Source of the DNA: Azospirillum sp. B4
GTDB taxonomy: Bacteria > Pseudomonadota > Alphaproteobacteria > Azospirillales > Azospirillaceae
Length of the DNA: 45,656 nucleotides
Direction of reading: 5' to 3'
Assembly (NCBI RefSeq): GCF_000333275.1
Contig: NZ_BACU01000068.1
Location: 1-45,656 of the forward strand
The position numbers were made by a program, and so were the translations under genes. Position 1 is the first letter of the stretch. The number at the start of each line of letters is the position of its first letter. Under the pieces are notes generated by a model. It had not been told where the DNA came from, did no database searches, and saw only the letters and a program-made list of their open reading frames with translations. Below, piece by piece: positions 32,360 through 43,000 of the stretch.

Positions 32360-33246
32360 GCCGCCGCGCCCTGGCCCTGACGCTGGAGCCCTATTTCTAC
32401 ACCGCCCCGGCCTTGTTGTTGATCGGCGCGGTCATGCTGGTTCCCCTGGTCACCGGCCTGTCCTACGCCTTCCACGACCTGATCCTGCTGGACCCGCTGA
32501 GCGGCGATTTCGTCGGGCTGGATCATTTCCGGGAGATGTTGGACGACGACGGCTTCTGGACGGCCCTGCGCAACACCGTGGTGTGGACGGGCGTATCGGT
32601 CGCCCTGCAATTCGTCTTCGGGCTGATCCTGGCCCTGCTGCTGGAACGGCCGTTCGCCGGCCGGGGGGGGGTGCAGGCCCTGGTGTTCCTGCCCTGGGCG
32701 GTGCCGGGCTTCCTTTCCGGCCTGACCTGGGCCTGGCTGTTCAACCCCGTCATCGGCCCCCTGCCCCACTGGCTGCACGGGGTTGGCCTGCTGGCCACGC
32801 CGGAGAACATCCTGTCCGATCCGCGCCTGGCCCTGTGGGGACCGGTCGCCGCCAACGTCTGGTGGGGCATCCCCTTCTTCGCCATCACCCTGCTGGCGGC
32901 CCTGCAGTCCATCCCGCAGGACATCCATGAGGCGGCGCGGATGGACGGTGCCGGCGCCTGGACGCGGTTCCGCCGCATCACCCTGCCGTTGCTGGCCCCC
33001 ACCATCGCCATCACCCTCATGCTGCGTACGGTGTGGGTGGCCAATTTCGCCGAGCTGATCGTGGTGATGACCAAGGGCGGGCCGGCCGACGCCACCCAGA
33101 TCCTGTCCAGCTACATCTTCACGCTGGCCTTCCAGCGGTTGGATTTCGGCTACGCCTCCGCCGTAGCCGCCGTGCTGTTGTTGCTGCTGCTGGCCTATGC
33201 CGCGGCGGTGATGGTGCTGCGCCACGCCTTGACGGATCGGGGGTGA
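32356..33246 (+). CDS. ABC transporter permease (MalF/UgpA-like)
   Basis: 296 residues from ATG 32356, overlapping the binding-protein stop by four bases; longer in-frame versions run through that gene. Six or so membrane helices are visible (for example YTAPALLLIGAVMLVPLVTGL, VALQFVFGLILALLLE, AVAAVLLLLLLAYAAAVMVL). The cytoplasmic EAA loop EAARMDGAGAWTRFRRITLPLLAP, which docks on the ATPase, is intact. Together with the next permease it forms the heterodimeric channel of a CUT1 importer. No defects are seen. Confidence 0.94.
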   Translation: MSRRALALTLEPYFYTAPALLLIGAVMLVPLVTGLSYAFHDLILLDPLSGDFVGLDHFREMLDDDGFWTALRNTVVWTGVSVALQFVFGLILALLLERPFAGRGGVQALVFLPWAVPGFLSGLTWAWLFNPVIGPLPHWLHGVGLLATPENILSDPRLALWGPVAANVWWGIPFFAITLLAALQSIPQDIHEAARMDGAGAWTRFRRITLPLLAPTIAITLMLRTVWVANFAELIVVMTKGGPADATQILSSYIFTLAFQRLDFGYASAVAAVLLLLLLAYAAAVMVLRHALTDRG

Positions 33247-33247
33247 T

Positions 33248-34090
33248 ATGACGAGCCGCCGCATGGCCCGCACCACCGGCCACGTCGCCCGCGCCCTGGC
33301 GCTGGCGCTCTATGTCGCCTTCGCCCTGTTCCCGCTGTTCTGGCTGGTGAAGGTCTCGGTCACGCCCGATGACCTCCTGTATGGCGAGGGGGTGCGGCTA
33401 TGGCCCTCCCGGGTCACGCTGGACCATTACGCCGCCGTGCTGCGGCACAGCCAGTTCCCCCTGTTCTTCCGCAACAGCCTGATCGTGGCGACGGCCACGG
33501 CCCTGGCGGCGTCGGCGGTGGCGTCGGCGGCCGGCTACGCCTTCTCCCGCTTTCGGTTCAGGGGCAAGGTCTGGGTGGTGGGGGTGATGCTGGTCAGCCA
33601 GATGTTCCCTCTGGTCATCATCGTGGCGCCCATCTTCCGCCTGCTGGCGCCCCTGGGCCTGACCAACAGCCTCTCGGGCCTGGTGCTGGTCTACACCGCC
33701 TTCAACGCGCCCTTCGCCACCTTCCTCATGCAATCCTTCTTCGAGGGCGTGCCCAAGGATTTGGAGGAGGCGGCGATGATGGACGGGGCCACCCGCTTCC
33801 AAGCCCTGCTGCGGGTGGTGCTGCCCCTGACCTTGCCGGGGCTGGCGGCCACGGGCGGCTTCGTCTTCATCGCGGCGTGGAGCGAGCTGTTGTTCAGCCT
33901 GATGCTGAACTCGTCAGCCGCCGTCAGCACCTTTCCGGCGGGCCTGCTGGGCTTCGTCTCCAAGTTCTCGGTCGATTTCGGGCAGATGATGGCGGCGGGT
34001 GTGCTGGCGCTGCTGCCGGTCGGCGCCTTCTTCTTTTTCATCCAACGCTACCTGGTGCAGGGCCTGACGGCCGGCGCCGTGAAAGGCTGA
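33248..34090 (+). CDS. ABC transporter permease (MalG/UgpE-like)
   Basis: 280 residues. The start ATG 33248 lies one base after the previous stop. Predicted helices include ALALALYVAFALFPLFWLVKVSV, VVGVMLVSQMFPLVIIVAPIF and MMAAGVLALLPVGAFFFFI. The EAA loop reads EEAAMMDGATRFQALLRVVLPLTLPG. It is the second transmembrane subunit of the importer. The ATPase gene follows after 15 bases. Confidence 0.94.
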   Translation: MTSRRMARTTGHVARALALALYVAFALFPLFWLVKVSVTPDDLLYGEGVRLWPSRVTLDHYAAVLRHSQFPLFFRNSLIVATATALAASAVASAAGYAFSRFRFRGKVWVVGVMLVSQMFPLVIIVAPIFRLLAPLGLTNSLSGLVLVYTAFNAPFATFLMQSFFEGVPKDLEEAAMMDGATRFQALLRVVLPLTLPGLAATGGFVFIAAWSELLFSLMLNSSAAVSTFPAGLLGFVSKFSVDFGQMMAAGVLALLPVGAFFFFIQRYLVQGLTAGAVKG

Positions 34091-34105
34091 GAGGACGCGG
34101 CACCC

Positions 34106-34822
<717 letters not shown>

Positions 34823-35082
34823 TTTGCCGAGAGTCTCGTCCCGGAGGCCTCCCGCGGCAGGAGCCAAAATCAAGAGCTGGCATCATACCGCCCCTCGCCA
34901 GGCTTGATGCAGCCACCTGCCCTGAACCCACAGGAACCCATCGGCCCCAATACCACGGCCCCAATACCACGGCAGCGACACCAAGCGCGTTATTAAGTTG
35001 GCGCAGCAATCTTCAGACAGTACCTTTCACCCCGTCCAGCATTTTCAGCTGGGCAGGTAGTTAAAATTGAAGTGGAGCTATG
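34823..35082. other. Boundary intergenic region
   Basis: 260 bases of GC-rich then AT-richer sequence, without a supported gene. A short tandem repeat GGCCCCAATACCAC occurs twice around 34946-34972. Base composition and codon use change here from GC-rich to mixed. A GGAG ribosome-binding site precedes the ATG at 35083. Confidence 0.5.
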
Positions 35083-36588
35083 ATGGCTGGGGATCACGTG
35101 ACGAAAGCCGACATTGCTAATAGCTTTATTCATGCTTGGAAACTCAAGTCGTACCTTGAGTATAATAAATACGATGGCGAGAATCTTTATGCTGATGTGA
35201 ATTGCCCAGAAAAGGAAATAGCTTTCATACCAGAAGTATCTTTTCTTGATGCAGGAACTGCAGAGCGTCTTCTATACCAGGCAAGAATATTCGCGACCAG
35301 GCAGATATTTTCTGTTGAGGAATTATTGCAGGCGTATTCAGGAAAGAAATTTGATATTATTTTCTTTGATCCAGTACATATTCGACCGGATGTCGACTAT
35401 GCTTTGCGCGCACTGCCTTCCCTTTTGAAGGACGGGGGCGTTCTCCTTGTCCATGATTGCAACCCACCCCGCAAAGAGTGGACGGATAGGGTACGGAAAT
35501 TTGGTCCCTGGGTTGGGGAAACGTTTAAGGCATTTGCATTATTCCGGCGTTACAATCCATCCGCTGCGATGGTGGTTGACGAAGACTTCGGGGTTGGAAT
35601 TATCGTCAATCGTAATCTCACCCTGGACTACCCATGTTCTGAAGACATAGAATTCGAAACTGTGAGTGCCGACAAGCGGTCATATCTGGGGCTGTGTTCT
35701 TATGATGAATTCACGGCTCATTTGAACGAAGGCCGGCTACCTGAGCTTTTGACGTCGTTGCCGCATCCCGAAGACAATAGCGGCTGGCATCCGGTCACCG
35801 GCCAGCGGGACGACGATCTCACCGTCGATCGACGGGTGGAATTAGGCAAATGCCGGTGCGTGGTCACATCCCCTGCCGGATGCGCTGCCCACGAGCGTGA
35901 CCTTCGCTATGACAGCATGGCGCAACGGCTCCGGATCCCGCTGCCGTCAACGGCGCAGGCTGTCGAGATCCAATTTAGTTGCGGTCCCGCCTGTTTCATT
36001 ATCCAGCAAATGGATGTCTTGGATGGTTCCGGCTTCGTTCATTGGAAATGGCGGGGCGACCTTAGCCGATGGCACAGTCCCGCTAATGTCCGTTACGTCA
36101 CGGTCGGTCTACACCAGATACTTTTCTGTGTCGGCACTGAGCCGGGGTCCATTTCCTTCAATCTCGATGGGTCTACGGCCGGCTTTCCGCCGGACGCGCA
36201 GCTTGAAATTGGCATCGTTCCTTTAACCCCGGTGACGGGGCAGCTGATCGGGGGTGTTTATGACGCGTTTGAAGCGCCCCACATCACGTCCGCCCAGAAG
36301 CGTATTTCGGCTCTGGAATGGCTTGCGGCTGACCTTGCCCGCCAGTTGGACGAAGCCAACGCGCTGGTTCGCCAATGGGATCGGCGCCTTCAACTCGCGG
36401 ATGGGCTTGTGACCGAACGCGATCTTCAGCTTCGCGAGGCCGCTGCCTTGATAGAGGAGCGTGATCGACGGATCGCGCTGGCCGATGAGTTCGTGCGCGC
36501 GCGCGATCACGAAATTGCGATTTTACGGCAACAGCTTGCCGAAATATCGGAGCGCGTTGACATCCAGCCGGCATCAACCGCGCGGTAA
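35083..36588 (+). CDS. Methyltransferase-like protein with C-terminal coiled-coil repeats
   Basis: 501 residues from ATG 35083; ATG 35080 is too close to the GGAG site. Residues about 100-160 (KKFDIIFFDPVHIRPDVDYALRALPSLLKDGGVLLVHDCNPP) match the late Rossmann strands of family-24-type SAM methyltransferases, but no glycine-rich SAM motif I is evident before them, so activity is uncertain. The middle (about 230-410) is a beta-rich region of unknown fold with many aromatic residues. The end carries heptad-like repeats (LVTERDLQLREAAALIEERDRRIALADEFV), a probable coiled coil. Position in a glycan-type island suggests a role in modifying or measuring a surface polymer, as with coiled-coil chain-length enzymes. 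This is inference. Confidence 0.8.
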   Translation: MAGDHVTKADIANSFIHAWKLKSYLEYNKYDGENLYADVNCPEKEIAFIPEVSFLDAGTAERLLYQARIFATRQIFSVEELLQAYSGKKFDIIFFDPVHIRPDVDYALRALPSLLKDGGVLLVHDCNPPRKEWTDRVRKFGPWVGETFKAFALFRRYNPSAAMVVDEDFGVGIIVNRNLTLDYPCSEDIEFETVSADKRSYLGLCSYDEFTAHLNEGRLPELLTSLPHPEDNSGWHPVTGQRDDDLTVDRRVELGKCRCVVTSPAGCAAHERDLRYDSMAQRLRIPLPSTAQAVEIQFSCGPACFIIQQMDVLDGSGFVHWKWRGDLSRWHSPANVRYVTVGLHQILFCVGTEPGSISFNLDGSTAGFPPDAQLEIGIVPLTPVTGQLIGGVYDAFEAPHITSAQKRISALEWLAADLARQLDEANALVRQWDRRLQLADGLVTERDLQLREAAALIEERDRRIALADEFVRARDHEIAILRQQLAEISERVDIQPASTAR

Positions 36589-36605
36589 TATGGACGGTGT
36601 TTACA

Positions 36606-36683
36606 AGCGGCACGGGTCAGCACCGTCGCCGGACGTGACATCAAGGCGCCCCATAGCGGCACGAGTGAAGATCCCGTGCCGCT
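36606..36683. terminator. Nested hairpins between convergent genes
   Basis: AGCGGCACG occurs at 36606-36614 and again at 36655-36663; both can pair with CGTGCCGCT at 36675-36683. The outer pairing extends to 11 bp (AGCGGCACGGG with CCCGTGCCGCT). This probably ends both the methyltransferase-like gene and the fibre-like gene. Confidence 0.5.
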
Positions 36684-36736
36684 GATACCGGGGCCAACGC
36701 GTTTTTCGGCCAGGGCGATCGGCTCCAAGGCCAACC

Positions 36737-38110
36737 TTACCAGGCGGGTATGTAGCGGGTTGTACCGTTATCGTTGATCGGTATCCACTTTGTCGGATTG
36801 CCAGCTGCCGGCGCGTTGGTAAGCGCTGCGGTTTTATTGCCGGCGCCATTCGCCAGCGCGACCACTGTCGATAGGAGAGTCTGCGTCCCAATACTGAGGG
36901 CACCATCAATCCTAACGGCTCCGGCCGCTATTGAGACGTTTCCACCTTTGATTTCCACATCACCGCTGCTGCTAATGTTCAGCCGATTCTTGTCGCTTTC
37001 GGAAATCGAGGCGGAACCACCCCCGGTACCGGACAACAGTATTCGTTGATTGTTGCGGCCATCGTTGGGCCCAATCACAATCGCCGCTTGGCCGTAGCCC
37101 CCGCCGTCGTTGGTCGTATTGACCAGAGACGCCATGCGTGGCGAGCCGCTGACGACGCCTAGCCCCGTACCGCCTTGGTCGACGTGTCCAACCAGGACGC
37201 CGTTGGTCCAGGTACCCCCACCCAGTGCCCCCAACTGGACGGCCGGGCCGCCACGGGGCACACTGTAGACATTGAGCGCCAATCCGATTGAATGGGGGCT
37301 GGGGGTCGAGCCCACGGCAAATTCCTGATCGATTTCAAATCCGACCAACTTGGCATTTGATACCGCCTCGCTACGGGCGATAACATTTCCTCCAAAGCAG
37401 GTCTTCCCCGAAACGGCAACGTCGCAGTCAGCAAGGATGCCGACCCCATCGGCGGCGCTCCCAGTGTTTTTGACAAAAGAAAAAATGCCCGCGCGCGGGC
37501 CGGCGCCCGCACCCGGCGGATCATTGGCGGCCGAAATCTCGGTGGAAACGCTCATGCGGGCCGTTGTGTTGCCAGTATATATGCCGCGCAATTCAGCTGA
37601 CGCCGCGCCAGGCACTGTTTCTGACAAGATTTCGAGCCTTGGCTGAGGCGCATCCGGCTTTACCGCGTTCGCAGCGATATATCGCCTCTCAGGAGTCTGA
37701 TCCCGCCCCGATTCCATCGTCCCCGGCGTATAGACAGCGGGTCTCAAGGTCGCGTCAGCCTCTGCAACGGAAGCCTGCCTGTAGGAGGCAGCAGCAACGT
37801 CCAACTTATTGACCAAGTCTGCCCCGCAGCTCTTGTTCCAAAGGGCCGTTCCCGCAAATCCAACGATTGGCTCGGAGCAAAGCCGCCGGGTCTCATCCAG
37901 AAGTCGCGTGGGGGAAATTCCATATTCCAAGCCCTGCGCCTTCATATCCGACAGGATGGTGGCCAACGCGACGTTCTGGCTGGCCACGGTGGATGACAGC
38001 GTATTCACCACCACGCCAAGCTTGTACACCGTAAATGACACTCCAGCCAAAGCGGCGACCAATAAGATGTTGGTCGATATCCTTGATTTTACGGTATTCT
38101 TGAATACCAT
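36737..38110 (-). CDS. Membrane-anchored protein with phage tail-fibre-like C-terminus
   Basis: 457 residues from ATG 38110, which has AGGAG six bases upstream; a longer version from 38134 lacks such a site. One N-terminal membrane helix (about 14-34, ILLVAALAGVSFTVYKLGVVV) is followed by a helical stretch (TLSSTVASQNVALATILSDM). The long central part is Gly/Ser/Asn-rich with beta-rung-like phrases (GNVIARSEAVSNAKLVGF, SSGDVEIKGGNVSIAAGAVRIDGALSIG). The end NPTKWIPINDNGTTRYIPAW is of the type seen at the tip of phage tail fibres and related trimeric structures. It may be a trimeric surface or periplasmic fibre anchored in the inner membrane. No known bacterial family was recognised. Confidence 0.8.
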   Translation of the reverse strand: MVFKNTVKSRISTNILLVAALAGVSFTVYKLGVVVNTLSSTVASQNVALATILSDMKAQGLEYGISPTRLLDETRRLCSEPIVGFAGTALWNKSCGADLVNKLDVAAASYRQASVAEADATLRPAVYTPGTMESGRDQTPERRYIAANAVKPDAPQPRLEILSETVPGAASAELRGIYTGNTTARMSVSTEISAANDPPGAGAGPRAGIFSFVKNTGSAADGVGILADCDVAVSGKTCFGGNVIARSEAVSNAKLVGFEIDQEFAVGSTPSPHSIGLALNVYSVPRGGPAVQLGALGGGTWTNGVLVGHVDQGGTGLGVVSGSPRMASLVNTTNDGGGYGQAAIVIGPNDGRNNQRILLSGTGGGSASISESDKNRLNISSSGDVEIKGGNVSIAAGAVRIDGALSIGTQTLLSTVVALANGAGNKTAALTNAPAAGNPTKWIPINDNGTTRYIPAW

Positions 38111-38641
38111 CTGTATCTCCTGCTTCTGTCGCATGACACGCGGCGCGTAGGTACCGGGACAGGATGCCTCTGGGGCCGCACACTACTGAGATATCAGGCC
38201 CCTTACCGCCTCCCTCCAACCATGCCGGCCTCAGGTGGCGGAATCACGGCGAACACACAGCCTGGGAGGGTTGGCGGGCGCGGGCACCCTTCCCGCCTCA
38301 CCGCGGCCGCAGGATTCCTGTCCGAGTTCCAGACAGTCGGCGCCCAAGCGGCCTGGCGTCGGTTGGCGCGGTCCGGGTGATGGACGAAAGCTTGGCCGTG
38401 GCGCGGGGCTGTTGCCCCCAAGGCAACAGAATGGCGGCACGCCCGAAGGCGCCGGCCATACCGCAGCCGGCCCCACCGCCCCGTACGGGACCGGATCCGT
38501 CTTTGCCATTCCTCCTCTTTTAATCGCGTTATAATATAGTAGAACCGAGCGCTTAGAAGGCGTACTTAATTTGAACTGCTGCGCCAAACTGGCGCATCGA
38601 CTAGGGTCAGACGCCGGCGCTAACGGCACAGGAATGAAAAG
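38111..38641. other. Intergenic region with divergent promoters
   Basis: 531 bases between the leftward fibre-like gene and the rightward methyltransferase gene. The first 400 bases are GC-rich and hold no supported gene. TATAAT at 38530-38535 is a good -10 candidate for the methyltransferase; its -35 is unclear. AGGA lies at correct spacing before ATG 38642. Confidence 0.5.
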
Positions 38642-39406
38642 ATGCAATGTCCAGTTTGCGACAGTCGTGATAATGATGTACGGTTTGAACTTGTCCGCAC
38701 ACCTCAAGGTGAGATTAACGACATCAGCATCTGCAAGTCCTGTATAGCTTTGTTTAATTCGACACTTTATTCTCAAATAGAATCTGGTTCCCTCAATAAT
38801 CAAGAGCACCAAATTGAGAGTGCCGAGCTAGCCTATCCCTTGGCGTCCGATGCCGCAGGTATCGAGCATATCGGACGAGAGGTCGCAGGCCATTCGTTCA
38901 TTGTCGACCTTGCCCGTAGCTTCATCGGCGAGGTCGAGGATTTGACTCTTCTGGAAGTTGGCTTTGGGCCTGGGTATGGCTTACTTGCGGCAGCAAAGGC
39001 CTTTAAATATGTTCACGGTGTTGATTTGGGGCTGCAGCCGTTTCGCGCCGTCTGCGATGTCGTCGGCAAGCCGGATAATGTGTCTGTCTCGACTGAGCTA
39101 AGTTCCATCGACAAGCAGGCGCATGTCGTCGTGGGTTGGCATGTCCTGGAGCATTTGCCAAATCCCGTCGAATTCATGTCAGCCATTGTGGCTACCATGG
39201 CCCCTGGCGGAATTGTCATGTTCCAGGTACCAATGCTCTGTCCGCAGTACGTTGAATCTGTACATTTCATATTTTACACTGATGCTTCTATTACAAAGCT
39301 GATGGACCGCGTTGGCATTGACAGGGTGGATGTACTTTATGATCACATGAATTTATTCTTGACTTTCATTGGCAAGCTCAGAAGCAAATCTGAATCGGAT
39401 ATTTAA
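38642..39406 (+). CDS. SAM-dependent methyltransferase with N-terminal zinc ribbon
   Basis: 254 residues. CPVCDS (3-8) and CKSC (31-34) form a CxxC...CxxC zinc ribbon, as in sugar C-methyltransferases and related enzymes of surface-polysaccharide loci. The Rossmann core has LLEVGFGPGYG (motif I) and the acidic VDLG (motif II), followed by WHVLEHLPNPVEF and APGGIVMFQVPM, the motif IV-V region of Methyltransf_23-type enzymes. It would transfer a methyl group to a sugar or nucleotide-sugar. Codon use is lower in GC than in regions 1-4. The ribosome-binding site is AGGAATG upstream of ATG 38642. The acceptor is unknown. Confidence 0.88.
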   Translation: MQCPVCDSRDNDVRFELVRTPQGEINDISICKSCIALFNSTLYSQIESGSLNNQEHQIESAELAYPLASDAAGIEHIGREVAGHSFIVDLARSFIGEVEDLTLLEVGFGPGYGLLAAAKAFKYVHGVDLGLQPFRAVCDVVGKPDNVSVSTELSSIDKQAHVVVGWHVLEHLPNPVEFMSAIVATMAPGGIVMFQVPMLCPQYVESVHFIFYTDASITKLMDRVGIDRVDVLYDHMNLFLTFIGKLRSKSESDI

Positions 39407-40031
39407 TTCCGAAAACAGGTCGATGTTTAAATCCAATTGCCGTAGATGACGCATCCGGTCCCGGGAAAAACGTCGCCGAAATGCCTGGTGCATTGACGTC
39501 AATGGATCCACACGGCTGGCGGCCGGACGTGGGGCCGTGGCGACATGTCCGGCCCGCATCCCTGTAGACCCACGGCTTGCCGTCGCCGCCAGCAAGCGTG
39601 GCCATGATTGAAACAGTGGCGGCACACCGGACCTCCTAGCCATCCGCTGACCCTAGAGCAGATAGCCCAAAGGTGGAATCACCTTGGGCGTGAAGCTGCT
39701 CGTGGACAGGCTCAGCTAGAGGCGGCTGCGTCTGGTTTTACGCAGCCGGCTCTATATCACCGCGCAGGCGAGGTGGTCCCCGGTGCCACCGGAAGCCCTC
39801 GTCAGCTTTGACGACGAAGGCCTGCCGATAGACGCACGCGGCTTGCCAAATATCGATCCCTATATGGCATACCGCCGACTGACCTGAAGGATTACCTTGG
39901 CCGAGACGAGCGCATGGGAATTGGTTGGATTTGATGCTAGTTTGCCGCAGCTTGCGAGGATCGGTCGGGGGGCGAGCGACGCAGGGTATACTCCGATCAT
40001 TAGGCACCCTGAAATTGGCTAAGAGGGCATT
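39407..40031. other. Intergenic region with possible coding remnants
   Basis: 625 bases. One plus-strand open stretch ending at 39886 (from about 39720 after a TAG stop) reads RWSPVPPEALVSFDDEGLPI and DARGLPNIDPYMAYRRLT. It has a protein-like composition but no start, so it may be the 3' relic of a lost gene. Short minus-strand frames near 39400-39600 are not supported. AAGAGGG precedes the start at 40032. Confidence 0.4.
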
Positions 40032-43000
40032 GTGGAGACCAAGCACATTACGGCGGTGGTTGAAGACCAACAGGCATCGCAAGCGGCGAATGTTGGAACC
40101 ATTCAAAAAAAAGATATTTCCGGTGTCGGCATTCTAATCGCCAAGGTCGCGTCCGATTTTATTTTGTTCTGGGATCGGGCATATCTGGATCAGAATCCGG
40201 ACGTGCGGGAATCCGTCCGAACCGGAAAGATATCCGCGTATTCACATTGGATTGAATATGGAGCCCAAGAAGGCCGCCATGGATTCTCCGACTGGGAAAA
40301 AAGTCGGGTCACCGACGCGTCAAGGGCGCTGCTAAAGACCTTTGATTACGTCGCACATGGCAACCAGGGTGATGCCATAACCACGCTTGGTGAGGCGTTG
40401 GCGCAACTAGACGGGCGCAAGAACGACAACCCCTTCATTCCGGCGTCGGCACTGCTGCATGATCTGGAAATCGGTTTGGAGTTGGACCTCGCAGACCGTA
40501 AGACGTTGCTTGGCCCCACCCTGTTCGCGGCCGGTCTGGTATCCACGCTATTGCCTCAAGGGGAGGACTTTGCCCGGCAATGGTTCAAGCGGCTGACGCC
40601 AATTCTTGGGAAGCTCTATAAGGGCGCACGATACCCAAATCGTGAATCCGACCTGGCATGGTGGTCACGCCTCGTGGAATGGCTGATCGCCCCCAGCCAC
40701 GCCTATGCCGACCTTCGCACCATAATGCTGGCCGTATGGGAACGGCCGTCTCCGGCCGTCCCGCAGAAGGAACGAGGCCTGCCACAGCCATCCGAACGGA
40801 TGTGCCGGGTTCTGATGATTTTCTGGGCCACCGCCGCGCAACTGGCGGGAGAGCCAAAAGACGCGCTGGGAGTTGCTGTAACTCTCATGCGGGAAATGGT
40901 GTCCGACCGGGAACGCAGGTGCTATCGCTGGATCCGGGAGACTCTCCTTGCCCAGTACGACCAGCTGGCTTCAACGGGGTCGGTTGAGCGCGCAAGCGTC
41001 TTCGACGTGCTGCTTGCCGCTTTCCGTATGACATTCGGCGCCCACCAAATACGCGCCGCCTTCGCGATCTTCGAATTGTTTGGGGTTCGCCACGTTTCCG
41101 AGTTGCCCGCGACCTTCGATGAGGACGAACCTACCAAAGACTTCGACTTCGTCTTCTTGACCGGCTTGCAGGACGGCGAATCGAAGCGGTACCGCGTTCT
41201 CAATGTGGCCGATGCGCTTGAGGATGCTGGTTACCACGTGACGACCCTGCTTCCTTACGAACAGGATTCCTTCTTTGCCCGCTGTGCCAGCATCGGCCGC
41301 CTGGTTGTCTTCAGGGCCCCCCTTGTGGAAGAAATCAATAGAATAATAAATAGGGCTCATAAGTTGGGAGCCCAGATCGTTTATGACATCGACGATTTAT
41401 TCTTTGAACCGACACTGGCGGAGCACATTCGCGGCATTGACCTGCTCCGTCCGGCGGAACGCGCCGGCACGAAAGTGGGGATCGAGCTTTACCGTTCCGC
41501 CCTTTTCGCGGCGGACGTGGGAACGTTTTCGACACGCCTGCTGGCTGAATTCGCGCAGCGGAATGGATTGCCGTCCGCGGTCATCAAAAACTCGCATGGC
41601 CCGTTCGAGCGCAGGATCGCTGGACTGTTCCCGCATCCAAGGCCGGTTCGCGATCGGGTCGTCATCGCATATTTCAGCGGGACATGGACGCACCACGCGG
41701 ACTTTGCGGAATGCGAGGAAGCCCTGCTGGAGGTGATGCGCCGACATCCCAATGTGGAATTCCTGCTTGCCGGCCATCTTGACCTAGGCCCCGCCTGGGT
41801 GGAGTTCGCAGGGCGCGTTCGTCGATTGCCCTTTCAACCCCACCAGCTGATGCTACCGGTTTACAGTGATGTCGATATCACCTTGGCGCCGCTGGAACCC
41901 AACCCCTATTGCGAAAGCAAGAGCGAACTTAAGATTTTCGAAGCGGCCTTGTTCGCTGTTCCCTGTGTCGCCACGGCAACCGAACCGTTCCGTGAGGCCA
42001 TTGAGCACGGCGTGTCAGGGTTCGTGGCGAGAAGCAAAGATGATTGGCTGGCGGCGATTGAAAACCTTGTGGTTGACCGGGATCTACGTCTCGCCATGGG
42101 CGAGCGGGCACGCGCCTCGGCCCTGGAGAAATATTCGGATACCGGCATTGGCAAAAGCTATATCAACAACCTGGCCGCGGTTAGTGTCCGCTATCCGATT
42201 GCCGCATCAGGCGGTGTGAACAAAGCCCGATCGCTGAACATTTGCATCGTGGTACCAGACGTATCCGCTGGCAGCGGTGGCTTCAGAAGCCTCTTCCGCT
42301 TATGCCAACACCTGAGCCTTTTCGGGCACCGTGTGGTATTGAACCTGACCGAAAGCAGCGCGAGCGATGAGGCGCTCGCCCATTATATCGGGCAACACTT
42401 CGGATCATTTGATTTCACCATAACGACCAGGCTGCCGCCTCTGGCTTTTGACCTTGCCATTGCTACTTTCTGGACCACGGCGCGGCGGTGTCGCGACCTC
42501 GCGCTGGCCGTCGGTGGCCGGGCAGCCTATTTTGTGCAGGACTTCGAACCCTGGTTCTATCCGCTCGGGAACGAATATTTCCAAGCTGAGGACACCTATA
42601 AACTCGGCCTCGCCATGGTCACGTACACACCATTCCTGACGAGGAAGTTCAAGGAATCCTACAATGTCGACTGCCGCCATGTGGACATGGTAATTGACCG
42701 GTCCGTTTATTATGAACGGCCAGGCATAACACGGAAGAAGCGGAAAATTATCTTTCTTGCTCGCCCGGAAATGCCGCGGCGATGCTATGGTATTTCAGTG
42801 ACTGCTCTTCGGATGCTCAAGTCGCTGCGGCCAGAGCTTGATATCGTATTTTACGGATCAAATTCGGTGGACCCGAACTATGTCGGTTTCCCACACACGA
42901 ACCTAGGAATTATCAGTAACCTGGATACGCTTGCGCAGCTTTACAGCGAAGGTACGGTTGGCCTCTCGATCTCCCCGACAAACCCCAGCCACGTTCCCTT

